Of a stretch of 64,000 bases of DNA, positions 46,410 through 58,049 are shown one piece after another. The notes under the pieces are model-generated. The model saw only the letters and a list, made by a program, of their open reading frames with translations, was not told the DNA's origin and made no database searches. Source of the stretch: Adiantum capillus-veneris (Eukaryota > Streptophyta > Polypodiopsida > Polypodiales > Pteridaceae); assembly GCA_014529385.2 (NCBI GenBank), contig CM043958.1, positions 141,150,234-141,214,233 of the forward strand. The letters are read 5' to 3'. The position numbers and the translations under genes were made by a program. Numbering within the stretch: the stretch's first letter is position 1; each line of letters opens with the position of its first letter.

Positions 46410-48090
46410 TGTAATGGAAATGGCCTATGAACTTTGAGAGTAGCAGAATTAGGAAATTAGATAAGGCACTTTTGTGAGATTACTTTGTGAACATAGCAGG
46501 TGAACTTAATTGATGGTAGCAACATAAACATGGTACCTCGTTAACTTGGCACGAACAATACTTTTGCAAGAGAGAGAGTTTAAAGAACATGACAACAGTT
46601 GAGGACCGGATTCATACTGAGCGATCCCCCCTCCAATAGGCATTTGTATCATAGTTTCTCCCATCAAGAGAGACTTGGTACAATACAATCTTTATGTTCC
46701 TTGTGACCTTGGTGATGCAATGAATATGGAAAGCTTCATGCATCACAAGCATAACATAAAATTTATAGAAAGCATTAATTATCCCAAGGCCTCAAACACC
46801 TTCAAAGGTGGAGAGAGCTAGCGGGGAATGAGGGTAGGGAACAGGAAGAAGAAACATTCCATAGGAGAAATAAATAGTTCCTCACTTATCATCACTCTTC
46901 TTGCTAGCATACATAATAGAATAGTAATGAAGATGGAGAAGATGGAAAGCTTAAGCATTGAAGCATGGCCCTTGGTTGGATTCGCATTCCATAGCCAAGA
47001 GTGTTGGTGTAGGCTCTCACTTCTCACAAGCTTGGAGAAAGTGATGGAGTTCCTCTACTTTCACCAAGTGAGAATGAATCCACAAAATGAGTGTGTGAGT
47101 GGTGTATACCCCCCCAGGCACACCCCTTGCTTGCTTGGGGCGAGTTCTAGTCTTTCCACATGCCTCAAGCTCATTGGACCCCTCTCCCCCTAGCCAATCA
47201 TATGCACCATACATTTCAAGTACATGGGTAGTCTTTGGAAAAGTTTCCTCCTTATCCCTTAGAGAGAGAGAGCTTGAAAATATCTAGATATTTGTTGAAT
47301 GGTACTAGAAGCTCATTCGACCCCTCTTTAGCCCAGCCAATACCATTCAAGCACACCATGTAGCTAAGCATACGAAGAGTCTGACATGTGTCCCATGTGC
47401 CCCTTGAGAAAAGGGTGCCCTTTGGGTGAGTGGGAGGTTAAGTCAAATATTCCCCTAACTTTGGGGCTTTCCCCCTCCTTTGTAGGGTCTCTTTTTGACC
47501 CAAGCACCTTATCCCCCATGCATAGGAAGCTTCTCAAGCACCTTCCTCATCATGCATGACAAGCACCTCAAGCACCTTAGTCATCAAGCACGACAAGCAT
47601 CTCAAGCACCTTACTCATCAAGCACGACAAGCACCTCAAGCACCTTATTCAGCAAGCATGACAAGCACCTCAAGCTTAGGTCGGGTTCCCACCTCAAGCT
47701 CAGTCCCAGCCTGGGTCAAAGGACTTTTAACACTAACTATTGGAGGTCTTTAATGAAGCTGGCCCTAAGGTCTTCTAAGCTCCATTAGATGCACGTTGCT
47801 CTTTGATAGACTACATCATTTTGGACTCGTATTGAGATGTAGCCATCTCTCCTCTTGGTCCCCTATTGAGATCAGTCTAGAAGCACTTATTGCACATTGC
47901 TCTTTGATAGATCGTCTCCTTTTGGACCCCTATTGAGATGCAACCATCTCTCCTTTTTGTCCCCTGCTGAGATAGGTCTAGAAGAACATGTCTCTATTCT
48001 AACTCTTGTTCCCTTTTATACTCCCACATTAAATCATCAGTTTAATATGAGAAAATCATTTGGGTTAGTTAGATATTAGATTTTATGACA
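46410..48090 (-). repeat. LTR copy C (5' LTR) of nested gypsy element 1
   Basis: 1,681 bp, TGTAATGG...TTATGACA in plus view, with the perfect TG/CA ends expected of an LTR. Internal landmarks: 'aggcatttgtatcatag', the 33-bp minisatellite and a tandem pair of 'ctctttgatag' segments (47,810-47,990). The right flank 'agaaa' resembles 'aggaa' to the left of copy A, a possible decayed 5-bp target duplication. Confidence 0.9.
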
Positions 48091-48795
48091 AGAAACATTA
48101 CCCTAAGTCCAATTTTGAAAAAAACTGAGAAAAATTGGGTCGAAAGACATCAAAATAAGTGACTGACTGAAAACAGCATTGCAAACCAAGTATTGAGTAT
48201 TTAACCTATCAAACCAAGTTCAAATTAAAAAAGAGTTGAAATTTAGCTTGTGGACATAGTCAGGAACAAGCTACCAAGAGATCAAGTCCAGATGTGGAGC
48301 ATAGATCGTGATCCATGTCCCCCAATCTCAGAATTTGATGAAAATTGATACAAAGTCTGCATATGACCTTGTTTACATTCTATCAAAATTTCAAGTAAAA
48401 TTTTGACAGGGGGTCATGGATTGCGATCCATGTACCTCTGCATAGTGGGGGTTTCGTACTTGATGAGCTTATTGACGTACTTAAGGACATCTCAAATCTC
48501 AAGTTTGAGCTAAAAATACCTTCTAGAGACCAAGAGATAAGCCAAAGTTTTTGTGTCCTAGTACTGAGACTGTTTTGAGTGCCGTTTCAAGTACAGTTTG
48601 CCAAAATTGCTAAATCCAAGACCGATTTCCTAAATCCAAACTTTTAGGGTGTCCCAAGACCCAGTTTCCAAAGACCAAAGGACCACAAAGACAAAACTTT
48701 TGAGAGACCTGACCAGGGGCAAAGAGGGATATGTTGCACTAAGCCAAAGAGGACTTCTTAGAGATTGTCTTGAGAGTATTAAGTGAGCTTTCACC
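48091..48795 (+). mobile_element. Leader region of the outer element, second part
   Basis: Non-coding. It continues the palindrome-bearing leader after the nested insertion: 'catagatcgtgatccatg' at 48,300-48,317 and 'catggattgcgatccatg' at 48,415-48,432. Confidence 0.6.
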
Positions 48796-49919
48796 ATGAA
48801 AAATCATCCACCAGCAGGGTTTTCTACTCCACTAAGAGACGTGAAAAACGTAAGAAATGTTGCAATGCCGACAACAATGGGATTGGGAGAATACCTAGAG
48901 GAGAGGCATCCTCTAATCAATAAAGCGAACGTGAGATTCATCAAAACAAACGAGGTCATGAGAGTTCCAATGGATTACGCTCATGAGGGCTTGTATATAT
49001 TCACAAATGGAGAGCCATATACCTTCGATAAGTGTGTAGAACCCTATGCTAGAGAGTTGATGGATCATACAAACCTCTATGCATTCACATATACAGATGC
49101 CCACGGAGTGTAAGTTTTGATGGTAGATAAGCATGGACGTGAGTACAAACCTCTATGCATTCACGTATACAGATGCCCATGGAGTGCAAGTTTTGATGGT
49201 AGATAAGCATGGACATGAGTACAAACCTGTTGATCCAATTGACTTAGAACAATACACATACAAGTGTACTTTGATCTCTACTTACTTTCAGCCGAAAACA
49301 AAGTCAAAGTACGATTCAGAGAGGATTCCACCGGGATTTTGTTCAAGACGAGAGGAGAGAGTGAGAGACGTCTTTCCAAGCGACCACAAATTGCCTAGAT
49401 TGGTGACTAGACCCCAACAACTAAGACCGTTTTGAGAGCTTTAAAAAATACGGATTTCCATACACAGTATGAGGGATTTGGGTTGACACTGGAAGGAACA
49501 GCCTTGACTTGGTTCCAACCATTGAACAGAGATATTTTTCCAAACATAGCACAACTCTTGCAAGAATTCACAGAGGGATTCTTAAAAACGAGAATCAAGC
49601 ACAATACGGTGTCACGGATCTATGCTTTCAAACAAAAAAAGAATGAGAGAGTGAAAGAAGCTTTGCTTCGCTTCAAACAATACATAGAGAGATGTCTGTG
49701 AGAGAGCTACCGCAAGATGGGAGGCTATCAGTTCTCTTCATAAATGGCTTGAGACATGAGACTCTAAAAAAGGACCTACATTTGAAAGCATGCACAACAT
49801 TTGAACAAGACACTAGAGAAACTCTTTATCTAGTTGAAAATTGTAAGGCCTACGGAGAGGTGACAGAAGATACAGGCACACTCTCTATAGACTTTTCCAT
49901 CTTTCATAGGAGAATATGA
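48796..49919 (+). pseudogene. Gag of the outer element
   Basis: Opens at ATG 48,796 with 'MKNHPPAGFSTPLRD' and 'MGLGEYLEERHPLINKANVR'. A 76-bp tandem duplication (49,071-49,222) shifts the frame and a TAA lies at 49,111. The gag core follows in new frames: 'YEGFGLTLEGTALTWFQPL', 'FPNIAQLLQEFTEGFLKTRI', 'KNERVKEALLRFKQYIERC', and after another shift 'LFINGLRHETLKKDLHLKA' with 'YLVENCKAYGE'. The pattern is a plant gypsy gag. No zinc knuckle was seen. Confidence 0.8.
49071..49222 (+). repeat. 76-bp tandem duplication within gag
   Basis: Copies start at 49,071 and 49,147 ('aaacctctatgcattcac') and differ at only a few bases. 76 is not divisible by three, so the duplication breaks the frame. Confidence 0.92.
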
Positions 49920-50229
49920 AACAAAATCTGACATTCGAGTGGTACCTTCTCAGTGGAAAGCCACACCAAAAGTGATGGATACAAAGAGCTTACATGAATT
50001 GATGTCTTCTCCTATACAATGCACACTTTCTCTCTCATAGTTGCTAAAAATTAGACCGCATCTATGGGGCCAAATGGGCACACACTTGGAAAAGATGGGG
50101 TTGAAAATCCCTTCACACAACCAACTCGTAGATGAAAACATGGATGAAACTTCGCCTAAGAAACCATAGACAAAGCTGGAACCAGTGAATAAGGTGAGTG
50201 CTTACTAGGAAGGCGAGGAAGAAAACACC

Positions 50230-50617
50230 ACCTTACCTTTAGAGTACCCAAGGAGTAAAAACAATAGTCATACTTGATAGTGGGACTGGAATAGCCATTT
50301 CTAAGAAATAAATCTAGGAGAAATGGGGAAGACCAACTCTCAAAAAACCGGGCATGAAATTGCAATTAGCTGACGGGTATGTGGAGAGACCCTTGAGAAT
50401 GTTGGAACAAGTAATAGTGTCCTCATGCAGGATAGAGTATGAACATATCTTTGCGGTAGTAGACTTTGGAAAATGTAACAACTTTGAGGTTATTTTGGGA
50501 CGTCATTCACGCATCAACTCAAAATGGTTCAAGATTGGGGCTATGATCACCTTTACTTGCGGCATAAGGGTGTCACAACCAAGGTTAACACCAAGGATCA
50601 TAGTTATGGGGATGTAA
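50230..50617 (+). pseudogene. Retropepsin-like protease of the outer element
   Basis: 'VKTIVILDSGTGIAIS' at about 50,250-50,300 has the DSG triplet of an aspartic protease. After a stop the flap-to-C-terminal part follows: 'LQLADGYVERPLRMLEQVIV', 'YEHIFAVVDFGKCNNFEVIL' and 'GRHSRI' (family GRPF). A TAA at about 50,308 and frame change near 50,345 disable it. Confidence 0.75.
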
Positions 50618-50682
50618 ACCGAACTCCAATAGAAGACTTTTCTGTCACTACGAATGACGGAACGCAATAACCTACTTATCTA

Positions 50683-51189
50683 GTGAAGGATGCTCACATT
50701 TGGATGTGCGGGGCATCAGAATGCGGGAGTCTTAGAAAGGAAGATTGCATCCTAAAGCGTTCAGTAGAAGATGAAGATTACATTAAGGAACCATTTTTAG
50801 AGGACTTATTTAAACCCTTTGGATGGGATCAAATAATGGCAACTCTTGATGTCTGTGTAAATAAGGTGACCAACACCAGATTGTGCGATGAAAATGGCTA
50901 CGATATAAGACCCTTTCTAATGGTATCCGCTGTCCATGAAACCAAAAGTATTTTTGAAAAATTTGAGATTGAAAAAACAAGCTATTGCAAATGGACAGTA
51001 GAAGAAGTTTCTATATGGTATCTTCCACATGATGTTGAAGACAAACTTTCAAATGGCTATGAAATAACTCTCTTATTTACGATAAAGGTATTCAACAAAG
51101 CTGGCAAAGTTTGTGAGTATGAAAGCAAAAAAGGTGAGATAGATGGCACGTCATGGAGCAGGATGCCAAAGTGCAAACAAAAGAAGTAG
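50683..51189 (+). CDS. Unrecognised ORF downstream of the protease
   Basis: 168 codons, open throughout, in the position between protease and the missing RT. The N-terminal part 'KDAHIWMCGASECGSLRKED' is Cys-containing; then 'EPFLEDLFKPFGWDQIMATL', 'LCDENGYDIRPFLMVSA' and 'EEVSIWYLPHDVEDKLSNGY'. It ends in a basic tail (Lys-rich). The residue composition is acidic then basic, with no transmembrane segment. I do not recognise a known domain. It is probably the linker between PR and RT of the outer polyprotein, or a separate accessory protein of this element family. Confidence 0.4.
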   Translation: MKDAHIWMCGASECGSLRKEDCILKRSVEDEDYIKEPFLEDLFKPFGWDQIMATLDVCVNKVTNTRLCDENGYDIRPFLMVSAVHETKSIFEKFEIEKTSYCKWTVEEVSIWYLPHDVEDKLSNGYEITLLFTIKVFNKAGKVCEYESKKGEIDGTSWSRMPKCKQKK

Positions 51190-51684
51190 AGAAACCACGA
51201 GAGTATGTCATCATCGACATACCTGAAGAATCAACAAAAGCTGTTTCAAAAAAGCAAACTCCTGAAAAAGCGCGAATGAAAGCAGGTGAAGGAGCAATGT
51301 TTCAAAGTTTAACGTCAAATATTTAACAAACGCCAGATCAAGATAAGAACAAGGATAACGAGGAAGATCGATTGTCTCCTACGAAGATCAAATTCCAGAA
51401 GCCGAAGAGAATCAACCAAGTGTTGGTATCCAAAGAGCACATCCAAATCAAAGACCCTATTTGGATACACGGGGTACAAATTGAATCTCAGCAACAAAAA
51501 GTGACATGGTGGGTAGCATCAAATGAGTCAATCATTGCTCAAGGCTACTTCCAAGGAAACATTAATGTTTGGGCCAAAAAGCCTAAAGTAACAGTTTGGA
51601 TCTACTCACCTCAAAAAATAAGTACTACAAAGCGAAGGTCGAGCTATCGATGGAGGACAAACAACTCAAACAGGAGAAAGAACA
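51190..51684 (+). other. Remaining outer-element sequence before the second insertion
   Basis: Open frame at 51,372-51,689 (about 105 codons, with 'QQQKVTWWVASNESIIAQGY' and 'WAKKPKVTVWIYSPQ') shows no recognised domain. Sequence is cut at 51,684 by LTR D. Confidence 0.35.
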
Positions 51685-52881
51685 TGTAACATTTATATGG
51701 CCTAGTAACTTGTGTGTAGCGGAAAATAGCATAGACATAGTGAGCATTTCATTAGAATAGATTCCTAATGAGCATAACAAGAGTGCTTGGGTGGAGAGAG
51801 CAACAAAAAACATAACACCTAGTTAGATAGGCATGAACAATACTTCAAAAGAGAGAGAAATTAAGCTATTGACAACAATTGAGGACTAGATTTACATGGA
51901 GCCAGTCCCCCTCCAAAAGGCTTTGTATTATAGGTTTCCCCCATCAAGGGAGACATTTTACAATACAATTCTTTGTGTTCCTTCAATAACTAGCTAGTGC
52001 ACTGAAGATGGAAGCTTCAAGCACTAAGCAAACACTTATAAAATGCAACATCAATTCCCTCACGGTCTCAGCCCAAGACCTCACACACCTTCGAAGATGG
52101 TGAGAGCTAGCGGGGTATGAGAGTAGATTGAGAGTAAGAAGGAGTAGTCCTGCGAGAAAGAAGTATATCTCCTCACCTAATCACCCATAATAGCTTAGCA
52201 TAGCTTAGTAAAATTAGCATGGTAGAGAAGATGAGCATGCATTGAAGCTTGGCTCTTGGTTGGATTTGCTTCACAAAGCCAAGAGTTGTTGGTGTAGGCC
52301 TCCCTTCTCACAAGCTTGGAGTAGGTGATGAGATTTTTCATTAAAGCTTGAGAAGGAGAGAGAGAGTCTTCTTGCTTCACACATGAGATTGTGTGAGTGT
52401 GTGTGTGATAATGCCTTGCCAAAATCATCCCCCTCTCTCTCTTGGTCGACCCCTCTTGCAAATTACTCATGTTGGCACCCCATTGGACCCTCCAAAGCTT
52501 AGCCAATGAAAATTGAGAAGCATAAGTGATAGCCTTGTGACATGTGTCCTCCTTTTCCCTTTTGTGAGAGATTTAGGTAATTAAATAAATCAATTAAACT
52601 CTCATTGGACCCCTTTGTCTCCTGGCCAATAGGAATCAGGCAAGCCATTGGGTTGTTGAATGCTCATTGGACCCTTGGGAGACAGTCCAATAGTCTTCTA
52701 GAGAGATTAATTCTTATTGGTTCTTCTATCAAGTGTTTTTAAATTAATTAAACTAGACATCCTCTAGCCTAATTCTCATTGGTCCACCTCGATGGCCATC
52801 CAATAGGATTTAAGTGCAGCTTGTAGGCACTGGCCTAGGGAGCTCACATGTGTCCCTTATTCCCTTTGTGTAAAGGGAGCC

Positions 52882-52966
<85 letters not shown>

Positions 52967-53335
52967 CTCTTTCATCCCCTACTTACATGGCTCGCCCCCT
53001 CCTATGTAGGAGTCTTGAAGACTTTTTGGTGCACAAAGCATCCAATTTCACTAAGCTTGACCATTGGACACAACCTTTGAATTTTGGAACCTTAGCATTT
53101 TGGAAGTCTTAATGGGCTGAACCTTAGGGTCTTTAAAGCCCATTGTTACACATTGCTCTTTTGCAGATGGGCCCCTCTTTGGATCCCTATTTTCCCTCCT
53201 TTGGATCCCTACTGTGGCCGGTCTGCCAGCTTAGCCAATAATCTAGCTTTTTCTCCCCTGGTACTTCCCCATATTAAATGATCAGTTGAACATGAGAAAA
53301 TCATTTAGGAGAATTAGATGTTAGCTATTATGACA
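51685..53335 (-). repeat. LTR copy D (3' LTR) of nested gypsy element 2
   Basis: 1,651 bp, TGTAACAT...TATGACA. Same family as A-C: 'ggcatgaacaatactt', 'gaggactagatttacatgga' and 'aaatcattta' near the right end. It holds a (GT)n run in place of the minisatellite. A minus-strand polypurine tract (complement of 'ttacctctctcttg', 53,336-53,349) adjoins it, so it is the 3' LTR. Confidence 0.85.
52887..52964. repeat. (GT)n microsatellite
   Basis: About 39 GT units inside LTR D. Confidence 0.97.
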
Positions 53336-53349
53336 TTACCTCTCTCTTG
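53336..53349 (-). other. Polypurine tract of nested element 2
   Basis: CAAGAGAGAGGTAA on the minus strand, directly upstream of LTR D in element sense. Confidence 0.75.
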
Positions 53350-53689
53350 AAATCATAATCGTCCTCGACTATGGGGTAGAGAAGATAAAGCATATTGATT
53401 GGTCCTTTTTCTAGCAGGTAGAGGATCCCTATCTTACCCTATGACATCGTTCCAGAATGGATGACTAATCCATTTGGCGCTTGAGAGCCTAAGCTGCCGC
53501 AAGCATGTCTGCACATTAGTCCTATCAATCTTCCATAGTAGAGTGACAAGCTCTACTTAGTGTTTAGGAGACGTCGTCTTTGCAAACTTGATTCTAAGCA
53601 TGCATACTAATTAACATTTGTGCACAATAAAGAAAAAGAGAGTCTTATAAGACAAACACCTTGTTCATCTTAAACATTTGTATCTTTGC

Positions 53690-56345
53690 TTACTCTAGGG
53701 AAGCATTATAAGCATTAACAAGGTTTAGGTTATCCTTTGATTGTATGCCTTGCATCCATCTAGCATCTTCAAAAGGATAATTCTTAAACTTAATAAGATA
53801 CCATCCGATAATCTTGCCACCTCTTAATACCTTGTCTTCATGTCGAAGAATGGACTCGGGCTGCAGCACCTCTTCTTGGTCCTCAATCTCCGGTGAGTCT
53901 TGAATAGTTGGTTCTTGAGGTGGCTCTCCTTTGTAAGGCTTTAGTAGGCTCACATGGAAAGCATTGTGTATGAGCCAATGGCTGGGCAACTTGAGTTGAT
54001 AGGCCATTTCATTGATTGGTCTAAGAATCTAGAAGGGACCATAGTACCTTTTTGCTAACTTAGCATAGTACTTTTGGTGTCCTGTAGGATTCTTGCCCGT
54101 TGTGTGCCTTAGTCAAGCCTTGGGAAATTTAAGTAAGACCCAATCATTTTCCTTAAAGGCTTGGTCTCTTCTGTGCTTATCAGCAACAGCCTTTTGCCGT
54201 TGCTGTGAGATAGGAAAGATTCTTGTAGGTCTTGGCTATACTCATCTGCATAGCGAAGATCTTCCCGTGTACCTTAAGTAGTAGGGGACTTTTTGATCTT
54301 CCCTCAATTACCTGGAAAGGTGTTTTTCCCGTGGAAGTATGTACAGTGTTATTGTAGGCATACTCCACTAAGGGTAAGTACTTCTCCCATTGGGATCTTT
54401 GATCTACTTCCATTACATAGGCTTTTAGTAGATCAAGAATTATTAGGTTAGCTATTTCACTTTGGCCATCCGTTTGCGGATGATAGGCTGAAGAGAAGTT
54501 TAGCCTTGTCCCTAAATTCTCAAAGAGACCCTTCCAAAAAATATTGGTCATTCTAGGATCTCTATCCGACACTATGGACATCTGCAAGCCATGGTACTAG
54601 AAGATTTGTGATATGAAGAGGGTTGCCATTTGATGGGCTTTGATAGTCTTTTTGACAGGTATAAAATGAGCTTGTTTACTGAACTTGTCTACTATCGTTC
54701 ATATTCCTGTATTCCCATGGATAGACTTAGGCAATCCAAAGATAAAATCCATGGATATGCTCTCCCATGGTGAATTAGGGATTGGCAAAGGTTAAAGCAA
54801 CCCAGGTTGCTTCCCTCTATCAAACTTTATCTTTTGGCATACCACACATTTAGAAACATACTCTTGTATGTTTGCTTTCATGGTAGGCCAATATAAATAT
54901 GTATCAATCTGAGTAGACTGAATCCCTTTATGCCCCGCATAAGGAGGAGCATGAGATTCATACATTACTTTCTCACGTAGTGAGTTAGTATTGCATAGTC
55001 TATTGCCATAGAGAAGTTAACCATCTTTAAAGTAAATGGTTCCTCTTTCTTCCCTAGTGCAAGGGCTGAAATCACATCTCTAAAATCGGGATCAATAGAA
55101 TACACATTATCATAGAAGGTAGATCATTGTGAGTTGCTATGGAAACCGTATTCACTCTCGGCCGTCTTGAGAGTGCATCGGCTACTTGATTATGCTTGCC
55201 AGCAATGTGAGCAATATAAAAATCAAATTGAGAAAGGAAATTTGTCCACCTCATTTGTTTGTCGGAGAGCTTGGTCTGCGTCATGAAGTGCTTAAGGCTT
55301 TGGTGACCCGTTTGCATAATGAAAGGAGTCCTCAGTAAATAGTGCTTCTATGAGTCTAAGGCATGTAGAACTGCGAGGAGTTCCTTTTTCATATATGCCT
55401 AGAGTTTGCTCAACAGGGTCGAGCCTTCGACTTTCATAGGCTATGGCATGCCCTTCTTGGAGCAAAACAGCTCCAAGGCAATCACCACAAGCGCCACATT
55501 GGACCTCAAATGGCTTTGAGAGATCCGGCGATGTAAGCACGGTTGAGAGATAAGCTTTTCAAAAGCATTGTTTCCTTAGTAGACCATGTATATCTAACGT
55601 TCTTCTTTGTTAGGTCATGTAATGGTCCCGCGATTTGGTGAGAACTTTTCTATGAAGCGTCTATAGTATGCACACATACCTATAAAGCTTCTTAGTTCAT
55701 GAAGATTTCTTGGTTTAGGCCATCCTTTTATTACCTCTTAACTTTGATGGATCCATTTGGATGCCATCTTGAGAGATCATGTGACCTAAATATTGAATCT
55801 CTTGTAAGAAAAACTCACTTTTCTTTCGATTACTATAAAGTTTATTCTCTCTTAAAGACTTGAAATATTACCTGGAGGTGTTGCTTGTGTTCGCCTAGTG
55901 AATCAGAGTAGATGATAATATCATCAAAGAACACTCCAGTAAAGGTTCGGTGAGGCCTGAATAGCTTCTCCATCAAGCGGTTGAATGTGCCTGGTATTCA
56001 TAAAGACCAAATGTAGTGCGAAATGTGGTCTTTACAATGTCTTGATCAACTATCCTTATTTGATGGTAGCCACTTTTTAGGTCAATCCTACTGAAGTAGG
56101 TTGACCCTTGCAGCTTATCAAATAGGTCTTCTACCCGTGGAACAAGAAACCTATTTTTAATAGTGATCCTATTTAGTGCTCTATAGTCGCCACACATACG
56201 ATATGTGCCGTCTTTCTTTTACACTAATAACACGGGTGAGCAAAATGGAGATGAGCTAGGCTTAACCATGCCCCTTTCAACTAACTCATGCACTTGCCGC
56301 ATAATCTCCTCTTATTGAGCTTGGGAAACTCTATAAGGAGGTTTA
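53690..56345 (-). pseudogene. Chromovirus-type gypsy pol (RT, RNase H, integrase, chromodomain-like tail)
   Basis: Minus strand. RT from 56,345: '[20 protein letters not shown]', '[16 protein letters not shown]', and 'TGVFFDDIIIYSDS' with the catalytic FDD (about 55,930). RNase H at 55,540-55,072 has 'GAVLLQEGHAIAYESRRL' and 'HNQVADALSRRP'. The integrase zinc region is 'WPTMKANIQEYVSKCVVCQK', then '[11 protein letters not shown]' (first Asp), 'IVSDRDPRMT' (second Asp) and 'YHPQTDGQSEIAN' (Glu), to 54,180. The tail at 54,007-53,690, 'ILRHEDKVLRGGKIIGWYLI' then 'KFKNYPFEDARWM', is chromodomain-like. All catalytic motifs survive but stops and frameshifts (for example near 55,975, 55,310 and 54,800) inactivate it. 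Confidence 0.9.
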
Positions 56346-56656
56346 TTAGGCGGTGAACTTCATGGAAGAAGTTAAATTGCATGGTCATCAACGCCTCGTT
56401 TAGGAGGTAGTTCACAAGGGATGTCGTCAATAAAAACATCTTGAAATTCCTTGAGAAAATTGGATAACTCTAGTTCCTTGTGGTTGTTTATATTTTCTTT
56501 TGCTAAAGCGCCATTAGATTCATTTTGAGCATCTTAACAAAAATCATGTACACAAAAATAGAGCTCTTTATTGACTTATTGAAAGCTTGCGTATGTACAA
56601 TGGGTATGGTGTTACCCATCTCTTTGGCATCTATGTGCATATCTTTTTCCCTGAAC

Positions 56657-57124
56657 CTAAAGTAGATTTCCTTTCAGGGAATTTAACATTGGCATGGTGC
56701 CCCTAGGATTACATCCTTGTGCTTGAGAGGACAAATAAAGAAGTCCTCTTTGTCCACATAGTTTTGGACAAGGAGCCTCAATTTCCCGATTAAGGGAGTG
56801 ACTAAAGCTTCTTGCCCCTTGAAAGCACCATCTACGGGGTAGGACATCTCCCATCTCATAGGCTTGGATGCCTAGCTTGGTGGCCAACTCTGTGGATATG
56901 AAATTGTGAGTAGAACCAGGGTCAAAGAGAATAAAAGCATCATGTTCTCTTACCTTTCCCCAAGCATGGCATAGAGGAGATCCTTTGTGGTGAGCTTCCT
57001 TTTCTTGGATTTCGACCAAGGTAGCTCTAGGAGGCTCATGGCGGGTGTTCTTTTGGGGGCAAGCATGGTATGCACGCCCCTGCTCGCCGCATTTGAAACA
57101 ACGGTTATTCTTGCAAGATAACAC
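56657..57124 (-). pseudogene. Gypsy zinc knuckle and protease, nested element 2
   Basis: 'CFKCGEQGRAYHAC' has Arg in place of the zinc-binding His. The protease follows with 'HDAFILFDPGSTHNFIS' (active-site DPG kept) and 'TELATKLGIQAYEMGD'; the frame then shifts near 56,830. Confidence 0.88.
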
Positions 57125-58049
57125 TCAAGCTCTTCAAGAGAGAGTTTGTTTTTGCCTTTGTAAACTCCCTTCTCCTTAGCTTTGTTGTTATTGGAATTGC
57201 CCTTAGGAGACTTTGGACATTGTCCTTCCCCTTAGGCTCATTGGAATCCTTGTTTTCAGTGGGCTTAAGATTTCTCTTAGCCCCTGTTTGGAAATTGATT
57301 CGTGAAGCCACCGCAGATATAGTGTGTGGCCTTTGGGAGTTGACATACTCCGCCATTTCTTGAGTTAGCCCGCACAAAACCTTAAAGCTTTCCATGTTCG
57401 TGGAGCTTCACCGTTTGCCCGTAGGCTAGACCACCATTTCCTAGCGGATTTTTGAAAGTGCATAGCTACATGGCGTAGCTTAGAGGACTCCATGAAGCCC
57501 TCATCTCCAAACGATGTATCGAATTGTTGGATGAAAGCCAAGACTTTTTCTGTAGCACCAAAGGTGCCATCATAGGTAAGGAAAGAGATGCTCTTTCCTC
57601 CCTGTTTTAACTTCTTGAGCTTGGACGATCTGTTCCACGCGGCATAGGATTTCCTATGGCCTCTTCTTTTTGATGGTTCAAAAGTTGCACCATCACTTTC
57701 TTTAAAAAATGAAGAATTTGAAGAAGATGGAGAAGAGGGTGACCTGTTTCTCGCCTTTTTCTTCTCTTGTTTTCTATCATTACTCTTTGAATTTATGGTG
57801 TGGAGAAGTGTGCGATGGTCTTCTCCGTTTAGGAGGTGATGAAGAGCGTTTTGCCTGCCGTCTTCGTGGAGCCATCTCCGTCGAGGTGGTAGGAGACTCA
57901 CTTCTTTCTTGTTCTTTTGGTGGGGGCTCTTGAGTTCTCCTTTGGGAAGGAGGTGTGTCATCACGAAGAAAATTTTCCCTTCTTGGAAACGTGAAAGCTA
58001 TTGCGACGTCCTTTGATATCAAATGTGCTACATTTGTTCCTTGAAGCAC
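57105..58049 (-). pseudogene. Gypsy gag, nested element 2
   Basis: Minus strand from 58,049 ('MLQGTNVAHLISKDVAIAF'), an Arg/Ser/Pro-rich stretch, then the core 'KSISFLTYDGTFGATEKVLA', 'FIQQFDTSFGDEGF' and 'SARKWWSSLRANGEAP'; then 'LTQEMAEYVNSQRPHTI'. About 130 residues of the core seen in nested element 1 (the DKFWDLHLKA part) are deleted here. Frameshifts near 57,800 and 57,370. Confidence 0.85.
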
